This document shows, piece by piece, positions 10,974-22,449 of a stretch of DNA of 64,000 nucleotides. The stretch comes from Staphylococcus lugdunensis. Lineage in GTDB: Bacteria > Bacillota > Bacilli > Staphylococcales > Staphylococcaceae. The notes below the pieces were generated by a model, which was given only the letters and a program-made list of their open reading frames with translations, had not been told where the DNA came from and did not search any database. The stretch spans positions 279,451 through 343,450 of the forward strand of contig NZ_PPPV01000012.1 of the NCBI RefSeq assembly GCF_002901705.1. Reading direction: 5' to 3'. Positions within the stretch are counted from its first letter, which is position 1; every line of letters starts with the position of its first letter. A program made the translations under genes and the position numbers.

Positions 10974-11872
10974 TGACAGTACATAAATCAGGTTTTGTTT
11001 CAATTATAGGTCGACCAAATGTTGGTAAATCAACATTTGTTAATAGAGTGATTGGCCATAAAATAGCAATAATGTCAGATAAAGCTCAAACAACGCGTAA
11101 TAAAATTCAAGGCGTAATGACGCGAGATGATGCGCAAATTATTTTTATCGATACACCAGGTATTCATAAGCCAAAGCATAAGCTTGGTGATTATATGATG
11201 CGCGTGGCTAAAAATACATTGTCTGAAATTGATGCTATCATGTTTATGGTCAATGTAAACGAAGATATCGGACGTGGTGATGAATATATCATGGACATGC
11301 TACGTAATGTGAAGACACCCGTATTTTTAGTATTAAATAAAATTGATTTAGTACATCCAGATTCTTTGATGCCACGTATCGAAGCTTATCAAAAATATAT
11401 GAACTTCACTGAGATAGTACCTATTTCAGCATTAGAAGGACTTAATGTTGACCATTTTATAGATGTGCTTAAAAGCCATTTACCAGAAGGACCAAAGTAT
11501 TATCCTGACGATCAAATTTCAGACCATCCCGAACAATTTGTTGTTAGTGAAATCATTCGTGAAAAAATATTACACTTAACTAGCGAAGAAATCCCTCATG
11601 CTATTGGCGTGAATGTCGATAGAATGATTAAAGAAAATGAAGATCGTGTTCGCATTGAAGCAACGATATATGTTGAACGTGATTCTCAAAAAGGAATCGT
11701 TATTGGTAAAGGTGGAAAAAAATTAAAAGAAGTAGGTAAACGTGCACGTCATGATATTGAAATGTTACTTGGTTCCAAAGTATATTTAGAATTGTGGGTA
11801 AAAGTTCAAAAGGATTGGAGAAATAAAGTGAATTTTATACGTCAAATTGGATATATTGAAGACCAAGATTAA
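10973..11872 (+). CDS. era: GTPase Era
   Basis: Essential GTPase that binds the 3' end of 16S rRNA and helps 30S assembly. The G1 motif GRPNVGKST is at residues 13-21, with DTPGIHKP (G3) and NKID (G4) following, and a C-terminal KH RNA-binding domain carries the [11 protein letters not shown] loop. 299 aa. Its closeness to ybeY fits the known functional link between Era and YbeY in 16S rRNA processing. Overlaps the cdd stop by one base. Confidence 0.97.
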   Translation: MTVHKSGFVSIIGRPNVGKSTFVNRVIGHKIAIMSDKAQTTRNKIQGVMTRDDAQIIFIDTPGIHKPKHKLGDYMMRVAKNTLSEIDAIMFMVNVNEDIGRGDEYIMDMLRNVKTPVFLVLNKIDLVHPDSLMPRIEAYQKYMNFTEIVPISALEGLNVDHFIDVLKSHLPEGPKYYPDDQISDHPEQFVVSEIIREKILHLTSEEIPHAIGVNVDRMIKENEDRVRIEATIYVERDSQKGIVIGKGGKKLKEVGKRARHDIEMLLGSKVYLELWVKVQKDWRNKVNFIRQIGYIEDQD

Positions 11873-11892
11873 ACAGAGAGTGGGTGTTATTT

Positions 11893-12648
11893 ATGCTCAT
11901 GAAACAAAAAGGGATTATTATTAAGTCTGTGGATTATGGTGAATCAGATAAAGTAATTACTATCCTTAATGAACATGGCGCTAAAGTACCCTTAATGGTA
12001 CGTCGTGCAAAAAAAGCCAAAAGTGGTTTTCAAGCTCATACACAATTATTTGTGTATGGCTTATTTATTTATAACCAATGGCGTGGAATGGGAACCCTTA
12101 ATTCTATTGATGTTATAAATCAGCATTACGAGTTAAGGCTTGATTTATACACACATAGCTACGCATCACTTAGTGCTGAAATTATAGACAAAGCCATGGA
12201 CGATCAAGAAATTTCAAAATATTATTATGAATTATTGCATTTTGTTTTAACAAAAATTACTGCAGGTACTTCTGCACAGCTAATGTCGATAATTACGATG
12301 TTGAAATGTATGCATAAATATGGCTTTTCCGCAAACTTTAACCATTGTGTCATAACTGGTTCAACTAATCCGTCTAACTTAATAGGGTACAGTTTTAAAT
12401 TTCATGGTGCTATTTCACAAGAAGCAGCTTATCGAGATCCACATGCCTTATTAATATCAAATAAAACCTTGTACCTGTTAAATATATTACAACAATTACC
12501 CATTGAAAAAATGAATCAACTTAGCATCCATCAAGAGATTATAAACGAAATGTCTGACTTTATGATTATGTTATATAGAGAATATGCTGGTGTATTTTTT
12601 AAAAGTCAAAAATTAATTAATCAACTCAATAGATTAGAACCCAAATAA
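11893..12648 (+). CDS. recO: DNA repair protein RecO
   Basis: Recombination mediator that loads RecA onto SSB-coated DNA with RecF and RecR. The N-terminal OB fold (about 1-80) starts [20 protein letters not shown], which decides the ATG at 11893; a GTG at 11884 would add three residues but lies in the ribosome-binding region. 251 aa. Family zinc-binding cysteines are not obvious, as in other staphylococcal RecO proteins. Last gene of the phoH-recO run, converging on glyS. Confidence 0.94.
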   Translation: MLMKQKGIIIKSVDYGESDKVITILNEHGAKVPLMVRRAKKAKSGFQAHTQLFVYGLFIYNQWRGMGTLNSIDVINQHYELRLDLYTHSYASLSAEIIDKAMDDQEISKYYYELLHFVLTKITAGTSAQLMSIITMLKCMHKYGFSANFNHCVITGSTNPSNLIGYSFKFHGAISQEAAYRDPHALLISNKTLYLLNILQQLPIEKMNQLSIHQEIINEMSDFMIMLYREYAGVFFKSQKLINQLNRLEPK

Positions 12649-12653
12649 CTATT

Positions 12654-12712
12654 AAAACCTCCCATAACTGTTGTCCATTTCTAGACAATCTTTTTACGGG
12701 AGGTTTTATTTA
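12654..12712. terminator. Bidirectional terminator between recO and glyS
   Basis: Outer stem AAAACCTCCC / GGGAGGTTTT with an inner hairpin TTGTC / GACAA. T runs flank both sides, so it can end both converging transcripts. Confidence 0.8.
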
Positions 12713-12767
12713 GCTATTGATAATCTATTGCGCACAGAATTAGCAAGTATTAACCTTTACGTATATC

Positions 12768-14159
12768 TTAAAATTTAACTTTTTCTGTTAAAAATGCTTC
12801 TAATTCAGCAATCGGCATACGTACTTGATCCATAGAATCACGATCACGAACAGTTACTTGATTGTCTTCTAATGAATCAAAGTCAAATGTAATACAATAA
12901 GGTGTTCCAATTTCATCTTGTCGACGATATCGCTTACCAATTGATTGGGATTCATCAAAATCAATAGCAAATTTTGAACTTAAATCTTCAAAAATCTTAA
13001 TCGCTTCTCCTGAAAGCTTTTTACTCAATGGCAACACTGCTGCTTTATACGGCGCTAAAGCAGGGTGGAAATGAAGAACCGTACGAGCGTCTTTACTGCC
13101 TTCAACACCTTCTTGATCATAGGCATCACACAAGAACGCTAATGTTACACGGTCAGCACCAAGAGACGGTTCGATACAATAAGGAATATATTTCTCATTT
13201 GTTTCAGGATCATGATATTTAAAATCTTCTCCTGAATGCTCACTATGTTGTTTTAAGTCGAAGTCAGTACGGCTTGCAATACCCCATAATTCACCCCAAC
13301 CAAATGGGAATTTATATTCTATATCAGTCGTAGCGTTAGAATAGTGAGATAACTCATCTTCATCATGGTCTCTTAAACGCATATTTTCTTCACTAATATT
13401 TAAGTCTTTTAACCACTGACTAGCAAAAGTTTTCCAATAGTTCTGCCATTCGATTTCTTCGCCAGGCTTACAGAAGAATTCTAATTCCATTTGTTCAAAT
13501 TCTCTTGTTCTAAAAATAAAGTTACCTGGTGTAATTTCATTACGGAATGATTTACCTATTTGACCAATACCAAATGGCAACTTTTTACGCATAGAGCGTT
13601 GCACATTTTTGTAATTAACAAAAATACCTTGCGCAGTCTCTGGACGTAAGAAAATTTCATTTGTTGAATCTTCTGTTACACCTTGGAAAGTTTTAAACAT
13701 AAGGTTAAATTGACGAATATCTGTCCAATTTGCAGTACCACTTACAGGACAAACAATGCCTTCTTCATCGATAATGCGCTTCATTTCATCAAAACTCAAG
13801 CCATCAGCAATAAAGTTTTCGTCTCCTTTTTGTTGTTGCATATAATCTTCAATTAGTTTGTCTGCACGATAACGAATTTTACTATCTTTATTATCAATCA
13901 TAGGGTCATTAAAATTACCTAAATGTCCAGAAGCTTCCCAAGTTTTAGGATTCATTAAAATCGCTGCATCAATCCCGACGTTATAAGGTGATTGTGTAAT
14001 AAATTTTTGCCACCATGCTTTTTTAACGTTATTTTTTAATTCTACACCAAGAGGCCCATAATCCCATGTATTTGAAAGCCCTCCGTATATATCACTGCCA
14101 GGGAATACAAACCCTCTGTGCTTTGCTAACGAAACAATTGTATCCATATCTTTTACCAT
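12768..14159 (-). CDS. glyS: Glycyl-tRNA synthetase (homodimeric)
   Basis: Class II aminoacyl-tRNA synthetase that charges tRNA-Gly. 463 aa, the single-chain alpha2 type. The class II motifs are visible ([25 protein letters not shown] for motif 2, [14 protein letters not shown] for motif 3), and a C-terminal anticodon-binding domain follows [12 protein letters not shown] chose the ATG ending at 14159 (protein [17 protein letters not shown]) because GGAGAGG lies 9-15 bases upstream; the frame runs 12 codons further into the leader terminator region. Transcription is controlled by the T-box leader just upstream. Confidence 0.96.
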   Translation of the reverse strand: MVKDMDTIVSLAKHRGFVFPGSDIYGGLSNTWDYGPLGVELKNNVKKAWWQKFITQSPYNVGIDAAILMNPKTWEASGHLGNFNDPMIDNKDSKIRYRADKLIEDYMQQQKGDENFIADGLSFDEMKRIIDEEGIVCPVSGTANWTDIRQFNLMFKTFQGVTEDSTNEIFLRPETAQGIFVNYKNVQRSMRKKLPFGIGQIGKSFRNEITPGNFIFRTREFEQMELEFFCKPGEEIEWQNYWKTFASQWLKDLNISEENMRLRDHDEDELSHYSNATTDIEYKFPFGWGELWGIASRTDFDLKQHSEHSGEDFKYHDPETNEKYIPYCIEPSLGADRVTLAFLCDAYDQEGVEGSKDARTVLHFHPALAPYKAAVLPLSKKLSGEAIKIFEDLSSKFAIDFDESQSIGKRYRRQDEIGTPYCITFDFDSLEDNQVTVRDRDSMDQVRMPIAELEAFLTEKVKF

Positions 14160-14174
14160 ATGCTTATCCTCTCC

Positions 14175-14379
14175 TTGTACACAAAAACGTCCCAAAGACG
14201 TTGATATAATATATCTCCATCTTTGGGACGAGTCATTATTTTTAACCGAATAATAAATATTCGTTTATTAACATATTAACCCGCGGTTCCACCCAAATTA
14301 GTGTAGCCACTCTCTTTACTTATCAAATTGTTATGCCAATGTCATCGTTAAGCTTGCACCGTCCTTAACTCGCTTAAGT
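14175..14379 (-). promoter_or_regulatory. T-box riboswitch (glycine) controlling glyS
   Basis: Read on the minus strand, the leader has a short Stem I closed by ACTTA/TAAGT (14318-14379), a candidate GGC glycine specifier at 14335-14337, the T-box sequence GGGTGGAACCGCGGGTTAA (14276-14294), then a small extra hairpin (14252-14269) and an intrinsic terminator (14189-14230). The TGGA of the T-box can pair with the UCCA end of tRNA-Gly. Uncharged tRNA-Gly should stabilise the antiterminator and allow glyS transcription. T-box identity is seen directly; the exact specifier is inferred. Confidence 0.93.
14181..14231 (-). terminator. T-box regulated terminator of the glyS leader
   Basis: Stem CGTCCCAAAGA / TCTTTGGGACG followed on the minus strand by TTTTTGTG; the loop contains a nested GATATA/TATATC pairing. 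It ends about 25 bases before the glyS start. Confidence 0.88.
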
Positions 14380-14381
14380 TT

Positions 14382-14410
14382 ATTCTAATTGAAAGTATTT
14401 TTTTAAGCAA
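14382..14410 (-). promoter_or_regulatory. Sigma-A promoter for the glyS leader
   Basis: On the minus strand: TTGCTT (14410-14405), a 17-bp spacer, TAGAAT (14387-14382), placing the transcript start just before Stem I of the T-box. Confidence 0.65.
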
Positions 14411-14482
14411 GTATTTATATGTATTTGTAGCAACAACCATTTACAGTTATAATATAATAGAAATTAAGAGGGGTGAAGACCT

Positions 14483-15106
14483 ATAGAACTTAGTAAAAGG
14501 CAAGAGCAAATAATTGATATTGTTAAGCATGAAGGACCTATCACTGGTGAGCATATTGCTGAACACCTAAATCTTACACGAGCAACTTTAAGACCTGATT
14601 TAGCTATTTTAACTATGTCTGGTTTTTTAGAAGCACGACCTCGCGTTGGCTATTTTTATTCTGGTAAATCTAAAAATAAAATATTTAAAGATCAATTGCG
14701 CCAATATAATGTCAAAGATTACATGTCACATCCAGTTGTAGTAAAGGGAGATATGACTGTTTACGATGCCATTTGCACGATTTTCTTAGAAGATGCGAGC
14801 ACATTGTTCATTGTGAATAACAATAATGATTTTATAGGCATTTGTTCTCGCAAAGATTTATTACGCGCTTCTATGATTGGTGAGGATATACATACTATGC
14901 CGATTAGTATCAATATGACAAGAATGCCAAACGTCACATATTTAGAGGAATCGGAATTAGTCGTATATGCTGCAAATCAAATGATAGAAAAAGAAATTGA
15001 TGCTTTACCTGTAGTTAGAAAAAAAGACAATAATAAATACGAAGTTGTGGGTCGTATTTCAAAAACAACAATAACAAAACTTTTTGTATCTTTATTTAAA
15101 GAATAG
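14483..15106 (+). CDS. ccpN: Transcriptional repressor CcpN (HTH plus two CBS domains)
   Basis: Repressor of gluconeogenic genes in Firmicutes, sensing nucleotide/energy state through its CBS pair. The first ATG in frame (14615) would remove the DNA-binding domain. The frame is open from a TGA at 14474, and the conserved N-terminus [13 protein letters not shown] begins right after an ATA codon at 14483, 7 bases past AGGGGTG, so AUA is the likely start, giving 207 aa. A winged helix-turn-helix ([29 protein letters not shown]) is followed by two CBS domains (about 75-200). Adjacent to ppfK, as in Bacillus. Confidence 0.92.
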   Translation: MELSKRQEQIIDIVKHEGPITGEHIAEHLNLTRATLRPDLAILTMSGFLEARPRVGYFYSGKSKNKIFKDQLRQYNVKDYMSHPVVVKGDMTVYDAICTIFLEDASTLFIVNNNNDFIGICSRKDLLRASMIGEDIHTMPISINMTRMPNVTYLEESELVVYAANQMIEKEIDALPVVRKKDNNKYEVVGRISKTTITKLFVSLFKE

Positions 15107-15119
15107 GTGGTATACATTA

Positions 15120-15938
15120 ATGGAAAATATAAAGATTATTATTGCCTCAGATTCAATTGGAGAGACAGCTGAACTCGTGGCACGGGCTTGTGTGTCTCAA
15201 TTTAATCCTAAACAATGCAAAAATGAATTTTTAAGATATCCTTATATCGAATCGTTTGAAAATATTGATGAAGTCATTCAAGTTGCGCATGACACAAAGG
15301 CTATCATTGTTTATACATTAGTTAAACCTGAAATGCGCAAATATATGGAAGCAGAACTTAAAGATAAACAGATTCAGTCTGTTGATATTATGGGTCCATT
15401 GATGAGTATATTATCAGAGTCAGTTGAACAAACACCTTATTATGAGCCTGGAATGGTTCATCGATTGGACGATGCTTATTTTAAAAAAATAGATGCGATT
15501 GAATTTGCTGTAAAATATGATGATGGTAAAGATCCAAAAGGTTTGCCAAAAGCAGATATCGTGCTCATAGGTATTTCAAGAACATCGAAAACACCGCTAT
15601 CTCAATATCTTGCTCATCGTAGTTATAAAGTAATGAATGTGCCAATTGTACCAGAGGTTACACCGCCTGATGCACTATTTGAAATAGATCCTGCAAAATG
15701 TATTGCACTTAAAATTAGTGAAGATAAATTAAATCGTATTCGAAAGCAACGTTTAAAACAACTTGGCTTAGGAGATTCTGCACGTTATGCAACCGACGCT
15801 AGAATTAAAGAAGAAATTAAATACTTCGAAGACATTGTTGCACGGGTAGGATGTCCTGTTATCGATGTTTCTGACAAGGCGATTGAGGAAACTGCAAATG
15901 ATGTTATTGCACTTATAGAACAGCGTCAATCAAAATAA
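15120..15938 (+). CDS. Pyruvate,phosphate dikinase regulatory protein (kinase/phosphorylase)
   Basis: Member of the DUF299 family (YqfL in Bacillus): a bifunctional ADP-dependent kinase and phosphate-dependent phosphorylase that acts on PEP synthase or pyruvate,phosphate dikinase in characterised members. The P-loop-like [15 protein letters not shown] is near residue 153. 272 aa, normal length. The frame extends to 15084, but ATG 15120 follows AGGTGG with good spacing. It lies 13 bases after ccpN, pairing two regulators of PEP/pyruvate metabolism. No dikinase gene is in the window, so the target here is unknown. Confidence 0.9.
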   Translation: MENIKIIIASDSIGETAELVARACVSQFNPKQCKNEFLRYPYIESFENIDEVIQVAHDTKAIIVYTLVKPEMRKYMEAELKDKQIQSVDIMGPLMSILSESVEQTPYYEPGMVHRLDDAYFKKIDAIEFAVKYDDGKDPKGLPKADIVLIGISRTSKTPLSQYLAHRSYKVMNVPIVPEVTPPDALFEIDPAKCIALKISEDKLNRIRKQRLKQLGLGDSARYATDARIKEEIKYFEDIVARVGCPVIDVSDKAIEETANDVIALIEQRQSK

Positions 15939-15998
15939 TATCTTTTGAAACAAAAAAGCGTTATAATTTGACGACTAACAAGTAATAGGTGATCGAAA

Positions 15999-17813
15999 TT
16001 GCGAATAGAACAATCCGTGATTAATGAAATAAAAGAAAAAACTGATATCTTAGATTTGGTAAGTGAATACGTTAAATTAGAAAAAAGAGGGCGCAATTAT
16101 ATAGGTTTGTGTCCTTTTCATGATGAAAAAACACCTTCATTTACAGTTTCTGAAGATAAGCAAATTTGTCATTGCTTTGGTTGTAAAAAGGGTGGAAATG
16201 TCTTTCAATTTACACAAGATATAAAAGATATCTCTTTTGTTGAAGCAGTGAAAGAATTAGGTGCACGTGTCAATATAAACGTTGATATTGGTACACCTTC
16301 AGAAACACCACAAATCGCATCTGATGACTTAAAAATGATAGAGATGCACGAATTGATGCAAACATATTATCAATATGCTTTATTAAAAACAGTTGAAGGG
16401 GAAGAAGCATTAAACTATTTAAAACAACGCGGTTTTACCGACGAGTTAATTCAACAACGCGGCATAGGATATGCCCCAGATAATGCACACTTCTGTTTAG
16501 ATTTTTTAACAAAGAATGACTATGATATTGAATTTGCATACGAAGCAGGGCTACTGTCCAGAAATGAAGAAAACTTTAGCTACTATGATCGCTTTAGAGA
16601 CCGCATCATGTTTCCATTAAACAATGCACAAGGACGTATTGTAGGCTATTCAGGCAGAACCTATCGTAATCAAGAGCCCAAATATTTAAACAGTCCTGAA
16701 ACACCTATATTCCAAAAGAGAAGGTTATTATATAATCTTGATTATGCTAGAAAACGTATACGTAAAAATGATGAAGTTATTCTCTTAGAAGGATTTATGG
16801 ATGTCATTAAGTCAGACGCTGCAGGATTAAAACACGTAGTTGCCAGCATGGGAACAGCTCTATCACAAGAGCATATAACATTTTTAAAAAAATTAACCAG
16901 CAATGTTACCCTTATGTTTGATGGCGACTTTGCTGGTAGAGAAGCTGCACTTAAAACAGGCCAAGTATTATTACAACAAGGACTTAATGTTTATATTATA
17001 CAGTTACCAAATGATATGGATCCAGATGAATATATAGTGAAATATGGTAAAGAGGAATTTTTGAATTTTGTAGCTACTGAAAAGAAATCTTTTATTGTCT
17101 TTAAATACAAGACGAAACAAGACGAAATACAACATAATGATTTAGCCTACGAACGATATTTGAAGGAAGCTATACAAGATGTCGCATTTGTACAATCAAA
17201 TATTCTGAAAAACAAAATTGTTCAAGATGTAGCTGGTGTGTTTAATATTGAGGCAAATCGTTTAAATAATGAAATAGCTCAACAATCTCATTCAATTACT
17301 GAATATGATTACGATAACTATTATTCTGGTGCATATTTTCATGATAATCAGCCTATGCATGCGCCTCAAATAGACAATTTTAATCATTTAAATAAACGTG
17401 AAAAAGCAGAGCGTGGCTTACTAAAACATTTTATGAATGATAAAGATACATTTTTAAATTATGCAGCAAATATCAATAGTCAACTTTTTTCTAATCCCTC
17501 TTTCAAACAAATATTTGAGATATTAAAAGATTTTTATGCTGAAAATGACAATTATCATATCAGCGATTTCATTCAATATACAGATTCTAGTGATTTGAGA
17601 GAAATGATGATTTCACTAGATAATTATGATTTAAATTTAGAGCCTTTTGACCATGAAATTGAAGACTATATCGCGACCTTAATGGAAAATAATGATGAAG
17701 ATTCGATTGAAATCTTAAATCACAAGTTAAACGAAGCTCAGCGTACCGGCGATATTGATATGGTTAAATACTATTTACAAATGATTGTTCAAAAAAATCA
17801 ACAACGAATGTGA
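15999..17813 (+). CDS. dnaG: DNA primase
   Basis: RNA polymerase that makes primers for replication. It has the N-terminal CHC2 zinc finger ([11 protein letters not shown]...[10 protein letters not shown], residues about 38-68), the TOPRIM catalytic core with EGFMDVI and DGDFAGREA (about 260-320), and a C-terminal helicase-binding domain. 604 aa. The start is TTG at 15999, decided by AGGTGATC upstream and by the conserved [12 protein letters not shown]. It precedes sigA as in the macromolecular synthesis operon of many bacteria, but here 290 bases with possible promoters separate them. Confidence 0.96.
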   Translation: MRIEQSVINEIKEKTDILDLVSEYVKLEKRGRNYIGLCPFHDEKTPSFTVSEDKQICHCFGCKKGGNVFQFTQDIKDISFVEAVKELGARVNINVDIGTPSETPQIASDDLKMIEMHELMQTYYQYALLKTVEGEEALNYLKQRGFTDELIQQRGIGYAPDNAHFCLDFLTKNDYDIEFAYEAGLLSRNEENFSYYDRFRDRIMFPLNNAQGRIVGYSGRTYRNQEPKYLNSPETPIFQKRRLLYNLDYARKRIRKNDEVILLEGFMDVIKSDAAGLKHVVASMGTALSQEHITFLKKLTSNVTLMFDGDFAGREAALKTGQVLLQQGLNVYIIQLPNDMDPDEYIVKYGKEEFLNFVATEKKSFIVFKYKTKQDEIQHNDLAYERYLKEAIQDVAFVQSNILKNKIVQDVAGVFNIEANRLNNEIAQQSHSITEYDYDNYYSGAYFHDNQPMHAPQIDNFNHLNKREKAERGLLKHFMNDKDTFLNYAANINSQLFSNPSFKQIFEILKDFYAENDNYHISDFIQYTDSSDLREMMISLDNYDLNLEPFDHEIEDYIATLMENNDEDSIEILNHKLNEAQRTGDIDMVKYYLQMIVQKNQQRM

Positions 17814-17857
17814 TGATGTAACAAATGATAAGTATTTCAAAACATAATAATATTAGT

Positions 17858-17934
17858 ACACAGACTGTTTCTATTTTAAGGTTTATATTGTATAATGGTT
17901 ATTATGCGCTTTTAATGGGTAAATATAGTCTGTG
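17858..17934. repeat. Spaced inverted repeat in the dnaG-sigA gap
   Basis: CACAGACT (about 17859-17866) and AGTCTGTG (about 17927-17934) are perfect complements about 60 bases apart. A TATAAT lies between them at 17891-17896. The rest of the 290-base gap is AT-rich with no ORF. Confidence 0.35.
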
Positions 17935-18031
17935 ATTGATATTTGTCTATTAATTCAAAATGATTATAACGTAGTAAATAAAAATAACGACAATACTTGT
18001 GCGTAATTGTTATGAATTTTTAATTATACTA

Positions 18032-18059
18032 TCGACATTATATAAGTTTGTTATATAAT
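18032..18059 (+). promoter_or_regulatory. Likely sigma-A promoter for sigA
   Basis: TCGACA (18032-18037), 16-bp spacer, TATAAT (18054-18059), about 45 bases before the start codon of sigA. Confidence 0.5.
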
Positions 18060-18075
18060 TAAATATCGCTATTGA

Positions 18076-19212
<1,137 letters not shown>

Positions 19213-19229
19213 ATCATATCGCTTTATTC

Positions 19230-19264
19230 GGCTGAGACAATATAAGATGTCTCAGCCTCTTTTA
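19230..19264 (+). terminator. Terminator of sigA
   Basis: Perfect 10-bp stem GGCTGAGACA / TGTCTCAGCC, 8-nt loop, followed by TCTTTT. Confidence 0.9.
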
Positions 19265-19280
19265 CATAAAGGAGAAATCA

Positions 19281-19970
19281 ATGATATCACTAAATAAAAG
19301 ATTGCAAACTGTTAGCAAATATATTCAACCAGGCGTTTTGGCTGACATTGGTTCAGATCATGCTTATTTACCCATCTATGCAGTTCAACATCATTTATGT
19401 AATAACGCAATAGCAGGAGAAGTTATCGAAGGACCGTTTAAGGCAGCTAAACAAAATGTCCGTGCACATCACTTAACACAACAAATAGATGTTCGATTAG
19501 GCGACGGCTTAGCAGTTATTTATGATAATGACGTAATTGATTCAATATCAATTTGTGGCATGGGTGGACCGCTCATTGCTAAAATATTAACTGAAGGCCA
19601 GGCAAAATTATCAAAACAAACACGACTTATCCTTCAAAGTAATATTCAAACTGAGACGTTGCGTAAAACGCTAGTAAATTTAAACTTTACTATTATTGCG
19701 GAAGAAATTTTGATAGAAAAAGGTCATATTTACGAAATTGTTGTCGCAAAGTATAGCAATGAGAAACCACAATATACTAAATACGAACTTAAATTTGGTC
19801 CCATCTTGTTGCGCAATAAAAGTGATATTTTCTTTTCGAAGTGGCATCGTGAACTTACTGCACTAAAACATATAAAAAAACAGTTAAATCCAACGACACA
19901 TCAGGAGAGACTTCAAGAGGTCTCTCTTGAAATCGATTTGATTGAAGAGGTGTTAGCCAATGAAAATTGA
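19281..19970 (+). CDS. trmK: tRNA (adenine22-N1)-methyltransferase TrmK
   Basis: SAM-dependent enzyme that makes m1A22 in tRNA, restricted mostly to Firmicutes. The Rossmann core shows LADIGSDHAYLPI (SAM loop) and SICGMGGPLI (the catalytic NPPF-like position in this family), with a C-terminal coiled coil. 229 aa. Starts with ATG after AAAGGAG just past the sigA terminator; its end overlaps the nif3-like gene by 11 bases, indicating translational coupling. Confidence 0.94.
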   Translation: MISLNKRLQTVSKYIQPGVLADIGSDHAYLPIYAVQHHLCNNAIAGEVIEGPFKAAKQNVRAHHLTQQIDVRLGDGLAVIYDNDVIDSISICGMGGPLIAKILTEGQAKLSKQTRLILQSNIQTETLRKTLVNLNFTIIAEEILIEKGHIYEIVVAKYSNEKPQYTKYELKFGPILLRNKSDIFFSKWHRELTALKHIKKQLNPTTHQERLQEVSLEIDLIEEVLANEN

Positions 19971-21060
19971 TGAATTAATGCAAATAATTGAAAAACATGT
20001 CCCTTTAAAAACTGCCGAATCATGGGATAATGTTGGCTTATTAATTGGTGACAAACATACAAAGATGACTGGAATTTTAACTGCGTTAGATTGCACAAAT
20101 GAAGTGGTTGAAGAAGCATTAACAAGAGAAATCAACACTATTATATGTCATCATCCTTTAATCTTTAAAGGACTGACATCCATTACAGATGACGGTTATG
20201 GACAGTTGATACGTAAAATAATTCAACACGATATCCAAGTTATCGCGTTACACACTAATTTAGATCACTATTACAAAGGTGTCAACGCTATGCTAGCTAC
20301 CAAATTAAAATTGCAAGATACTGAAATATTAGTGCCTCAAACTACAACTTATTACAAAGTTCAAACATTTATTCCCGAAGAACATTTGGAACAATTTAAA
20401 CGCCAAATTAGTAAAGCTGGATTAGCACAAGAAGGCAACTATGAATATTGTTTTTTTGAAAGTAAAGGTACGGGACAGTTTAAACCAGTAGGTGAAGCTA
20501 ATCCTTTTATCGGTAAAATAGATCACATTGAATATGTGAATGAAGTTAAGCTTGAATTTATGATTCAATCACAACAACGTAAACTTGCAGAACATTTAAT
20601 TCAACAGTATCATCCTTATGAAACACCAGTTTATGATTTTATTGAACTATCAAAAGAAGCTGATAGCGGTTTAGGAATGATTGGAAATTTAGCAACACCT
20701 CAAAATGTTAAAGATTTTATTCAAGAAACAAAATCCACTCTAGCTATTCCAAGCTTGCGTTATGCTGGAAAACCTGATATAACAATTAGTCGAGTTGCAA
20801 TCATTGGCGGCTCAGGTATCGGCTTTGAGCACGTAGCATTTCAAAGAGGAGCAGATATTTTTGTAACTGGAGATGTTAGACATCATGATGCGCTCGATGC
20901 AAAAACAGAAGGCATGAATATTTTAGATATCAACCATTATAGTGAATACGTCATGAAAGATGGTTTGAAACAGCTATTATCTGATTGGTTAACTGATCAT
21001 GAAGCTGATATAACAATAGCATCTTCTTCTATCAATACTGATCCATTTCAATACTATTAA
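19960..21060 (+). CDS. Nif3-like dinuclear metal centre protein
   Basis: Member of the NIF3/DUF34 family (YqfO in Bacillus), annotated as GTP cyclohydrolase 1 type 2 homolog but with no agreed function. Metal-binding signatures ICHHPLIFKG and HTNLDHYYKG at the N-terminus and GDVRHHDALDA near the C-terminus hold the dinuclear site, and a PII-like domain is inserted in the middle (about 125-230, YYKVQTFIPEEHLEQFK). 366 aa, the long Firmicutes form. The trmK-nif3 pairing is conserved across Firmicutes. Confidence 0.93.
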   Translation: MKIDELMQIIEKHVPLKTAESWDNVGLLIGDKHTKMTGILTALDCTNEVVEEALTREINTIICHHPLIFKGLTSITDDGYGQLIRKIIQHDIQVIALHTNLDHYYKGVNAMLATKLKLQDTEILVPQTTTYYKVQTFIPEEHLEQFKRQISKAGLAQEGNYEYCFFESKGTGQFKPVGEANPFIGKIDHIEYVNEVKLEFMIQSQQRKLAEHLIQQYHPYETPVYDFIELSKEADSGLGMIGNLATPQNVKDFIQETKSTLAIPSLRYAGKPDITISRVAIIGGSGIGFEHVAFQRGADIFVTGDVRHHDALDAKTEGMNILDINHYSEYVMKDGLKQLLSDWLTDHEADITIASSSINTDPFQYY

Positions 21061-21096
21061 TCATAGTAAAATAAACATAAATTAGGAGGCATTTTC

Positions 21097-22440
21097 ATGT
21101 CCAAGCATCCATTTGAAACATTTAATTTAGAATCAACCATGCTAGATGCGATTAAAGATTTAAATTTTGAAAAGCCTACGGAAATACAAAATCGTATTAT
21201 TCCTAAAATATTAAAAAGAACAAATTTAATCGGACAATCTCAAACTGGTACAGGTAAATCACACGCTTTTTTATTGCCACTCATGCATTTAATTGACATA
21301 GATCTTCAAGAGCCTCAAGTGATCGTGGTTGCACCAACCAGAGAACTAGCTCAACAACTTTATCAGGCTACTCAGCATTTGGCACAATTCAAATCAAACG
21401 TTAAGGTTTCATTGTTTATCGGGGGAACTGACATTGAAAAAGACAAACAACGTACGCATATACAACCACAATTCATCATTGGTACACCTACACGGATTAA
21501 TGATTTAGCAATGAGTGGTCATTTACATGTTCATTTAGCTTCGTACTTAATTATCGATGAAGCAGATTTAATGATTGATTTAGGATTAATAGATCAAGTA
21601 GATCAAATTGCAGCGCGTCTAAATGATACGTCAAATATTGCAGTCTTTAGCGCAACTATACCTAAATCACTGCATCCATTTTTAAACAAATATCTAAATC
21701 AACCAGAGTTCATAGTTGTCGATAATCAATCTCAAAATAAGAAAAATATCGAATTCTATCTTATTCCAACAAAAGGTACAGCTAAAGTTGAAAAAACATT
21801 ACAATTAATTGATATTTTAAATCCTTATTTATGTATTATTTTCTGCAATAGTCGTGAAAATGCTAATGAATTAGCAGACTCTCTAAATGCATCTGGCATC
21901 AAAGTCGGCATGATACATGGAGGTTTAACACCGCGTGAACGTAAACAGCAAATGAAACGCATTCGCAATTTAGACTTCCAATTTGTTATTGCAAGTGATT
22001 TAGCTTCTCGTGGAATCGATATTGAAGGTGTGAGCCATGTTATCAATTTTGATGTACCAAATGATATCGATTTCTTCACACATCGAGTTGGAAGAACAGG
22101 ACGAGGTAATTATAGAGGCGTAGCTATTACACTATATAGTCCTGATGATGAACATAATATTTCATTAATTGAGGACAAAGGTTATCAATTTGAAACGGTC
22201 GATATCAAAAACAATGAATTACAACCAGTGAAATCATTCAATACACGGAAAAAGCGCGAACGTAAAGACGACCACTTAACTAATGAAGTAAAGCAAAAAG
22301 TACGTAGTAAATCTAAAAATAAAGTGAAGCCTGGCTATAAAAAGAAATTTAAACAACAGGTTGAACAAATGAAGCGTCAAGAAAGAAAACAATATAGCAA
22401 ACGACAAAATAGACAGAATAGAAAAAACAAAAAAGGTTAG
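21097..22440 (+). CDS. cshB: DEAD-box RNA helicase CshB
   Basis: ATP-dependent RNA helicase. All core motifs are visible: QSQTGTGKS (Walker A), APTRELAQ, IIDEADLM (DEAD), SATIP, and HRVGRTGRG. The C-terminal tail after about residue 380 is strongly basic (KKRERKDD...KKFKQQVEQMKRQERKQ), suitable for RNA or ribosome binding. 447 aa. B. subtilis CshB is linked to cold adaptation and RNA metabolism; this gene has the matching position, directly upstream of nfo. ATG follows TTAGGAGGC. Confidence 0.95.
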   Translation: MSKHPFETFNLESTMLDAIKDLNFEKPTEIQNRIIPKILKRTNLIGQSQTGTGKSHAFLLPLMHLIDIDLQEPQVIVVAPTRELAQQLYQATQHLAQFKSNVKVSLFIGGTDIEKDKQRTHIQPQFIIGTPTRINDLAMSGHLHVHLASYLIIDEADLMIDLGLIDQVDQIAARLNDTSNIAVFSATIPKSLHPFLNKYLNQPEFIVVDNQSQNKKNIEFYLIPTKGTAKVEKTLQLIDILNPYLCIIFCNSRENANELADSLNASGIKVGMIHGGLTPRERKQQMKRIRNLDFQFVIASDLASRGIDIEGVSHVINFDVPNDIDFFTHRVGRTGRGNYRGVAITLYSPDDEHNISLIEDKGYQFETVDIKNNELQPVKSFNTRKKRERKDDHLTNEVKQKVRSKSKNKVKPGYKKKFKQQVEQMKRQERKQYSKRQNRQNRKNKKG

Positions 22441-22449
22441 GTGATAGTT

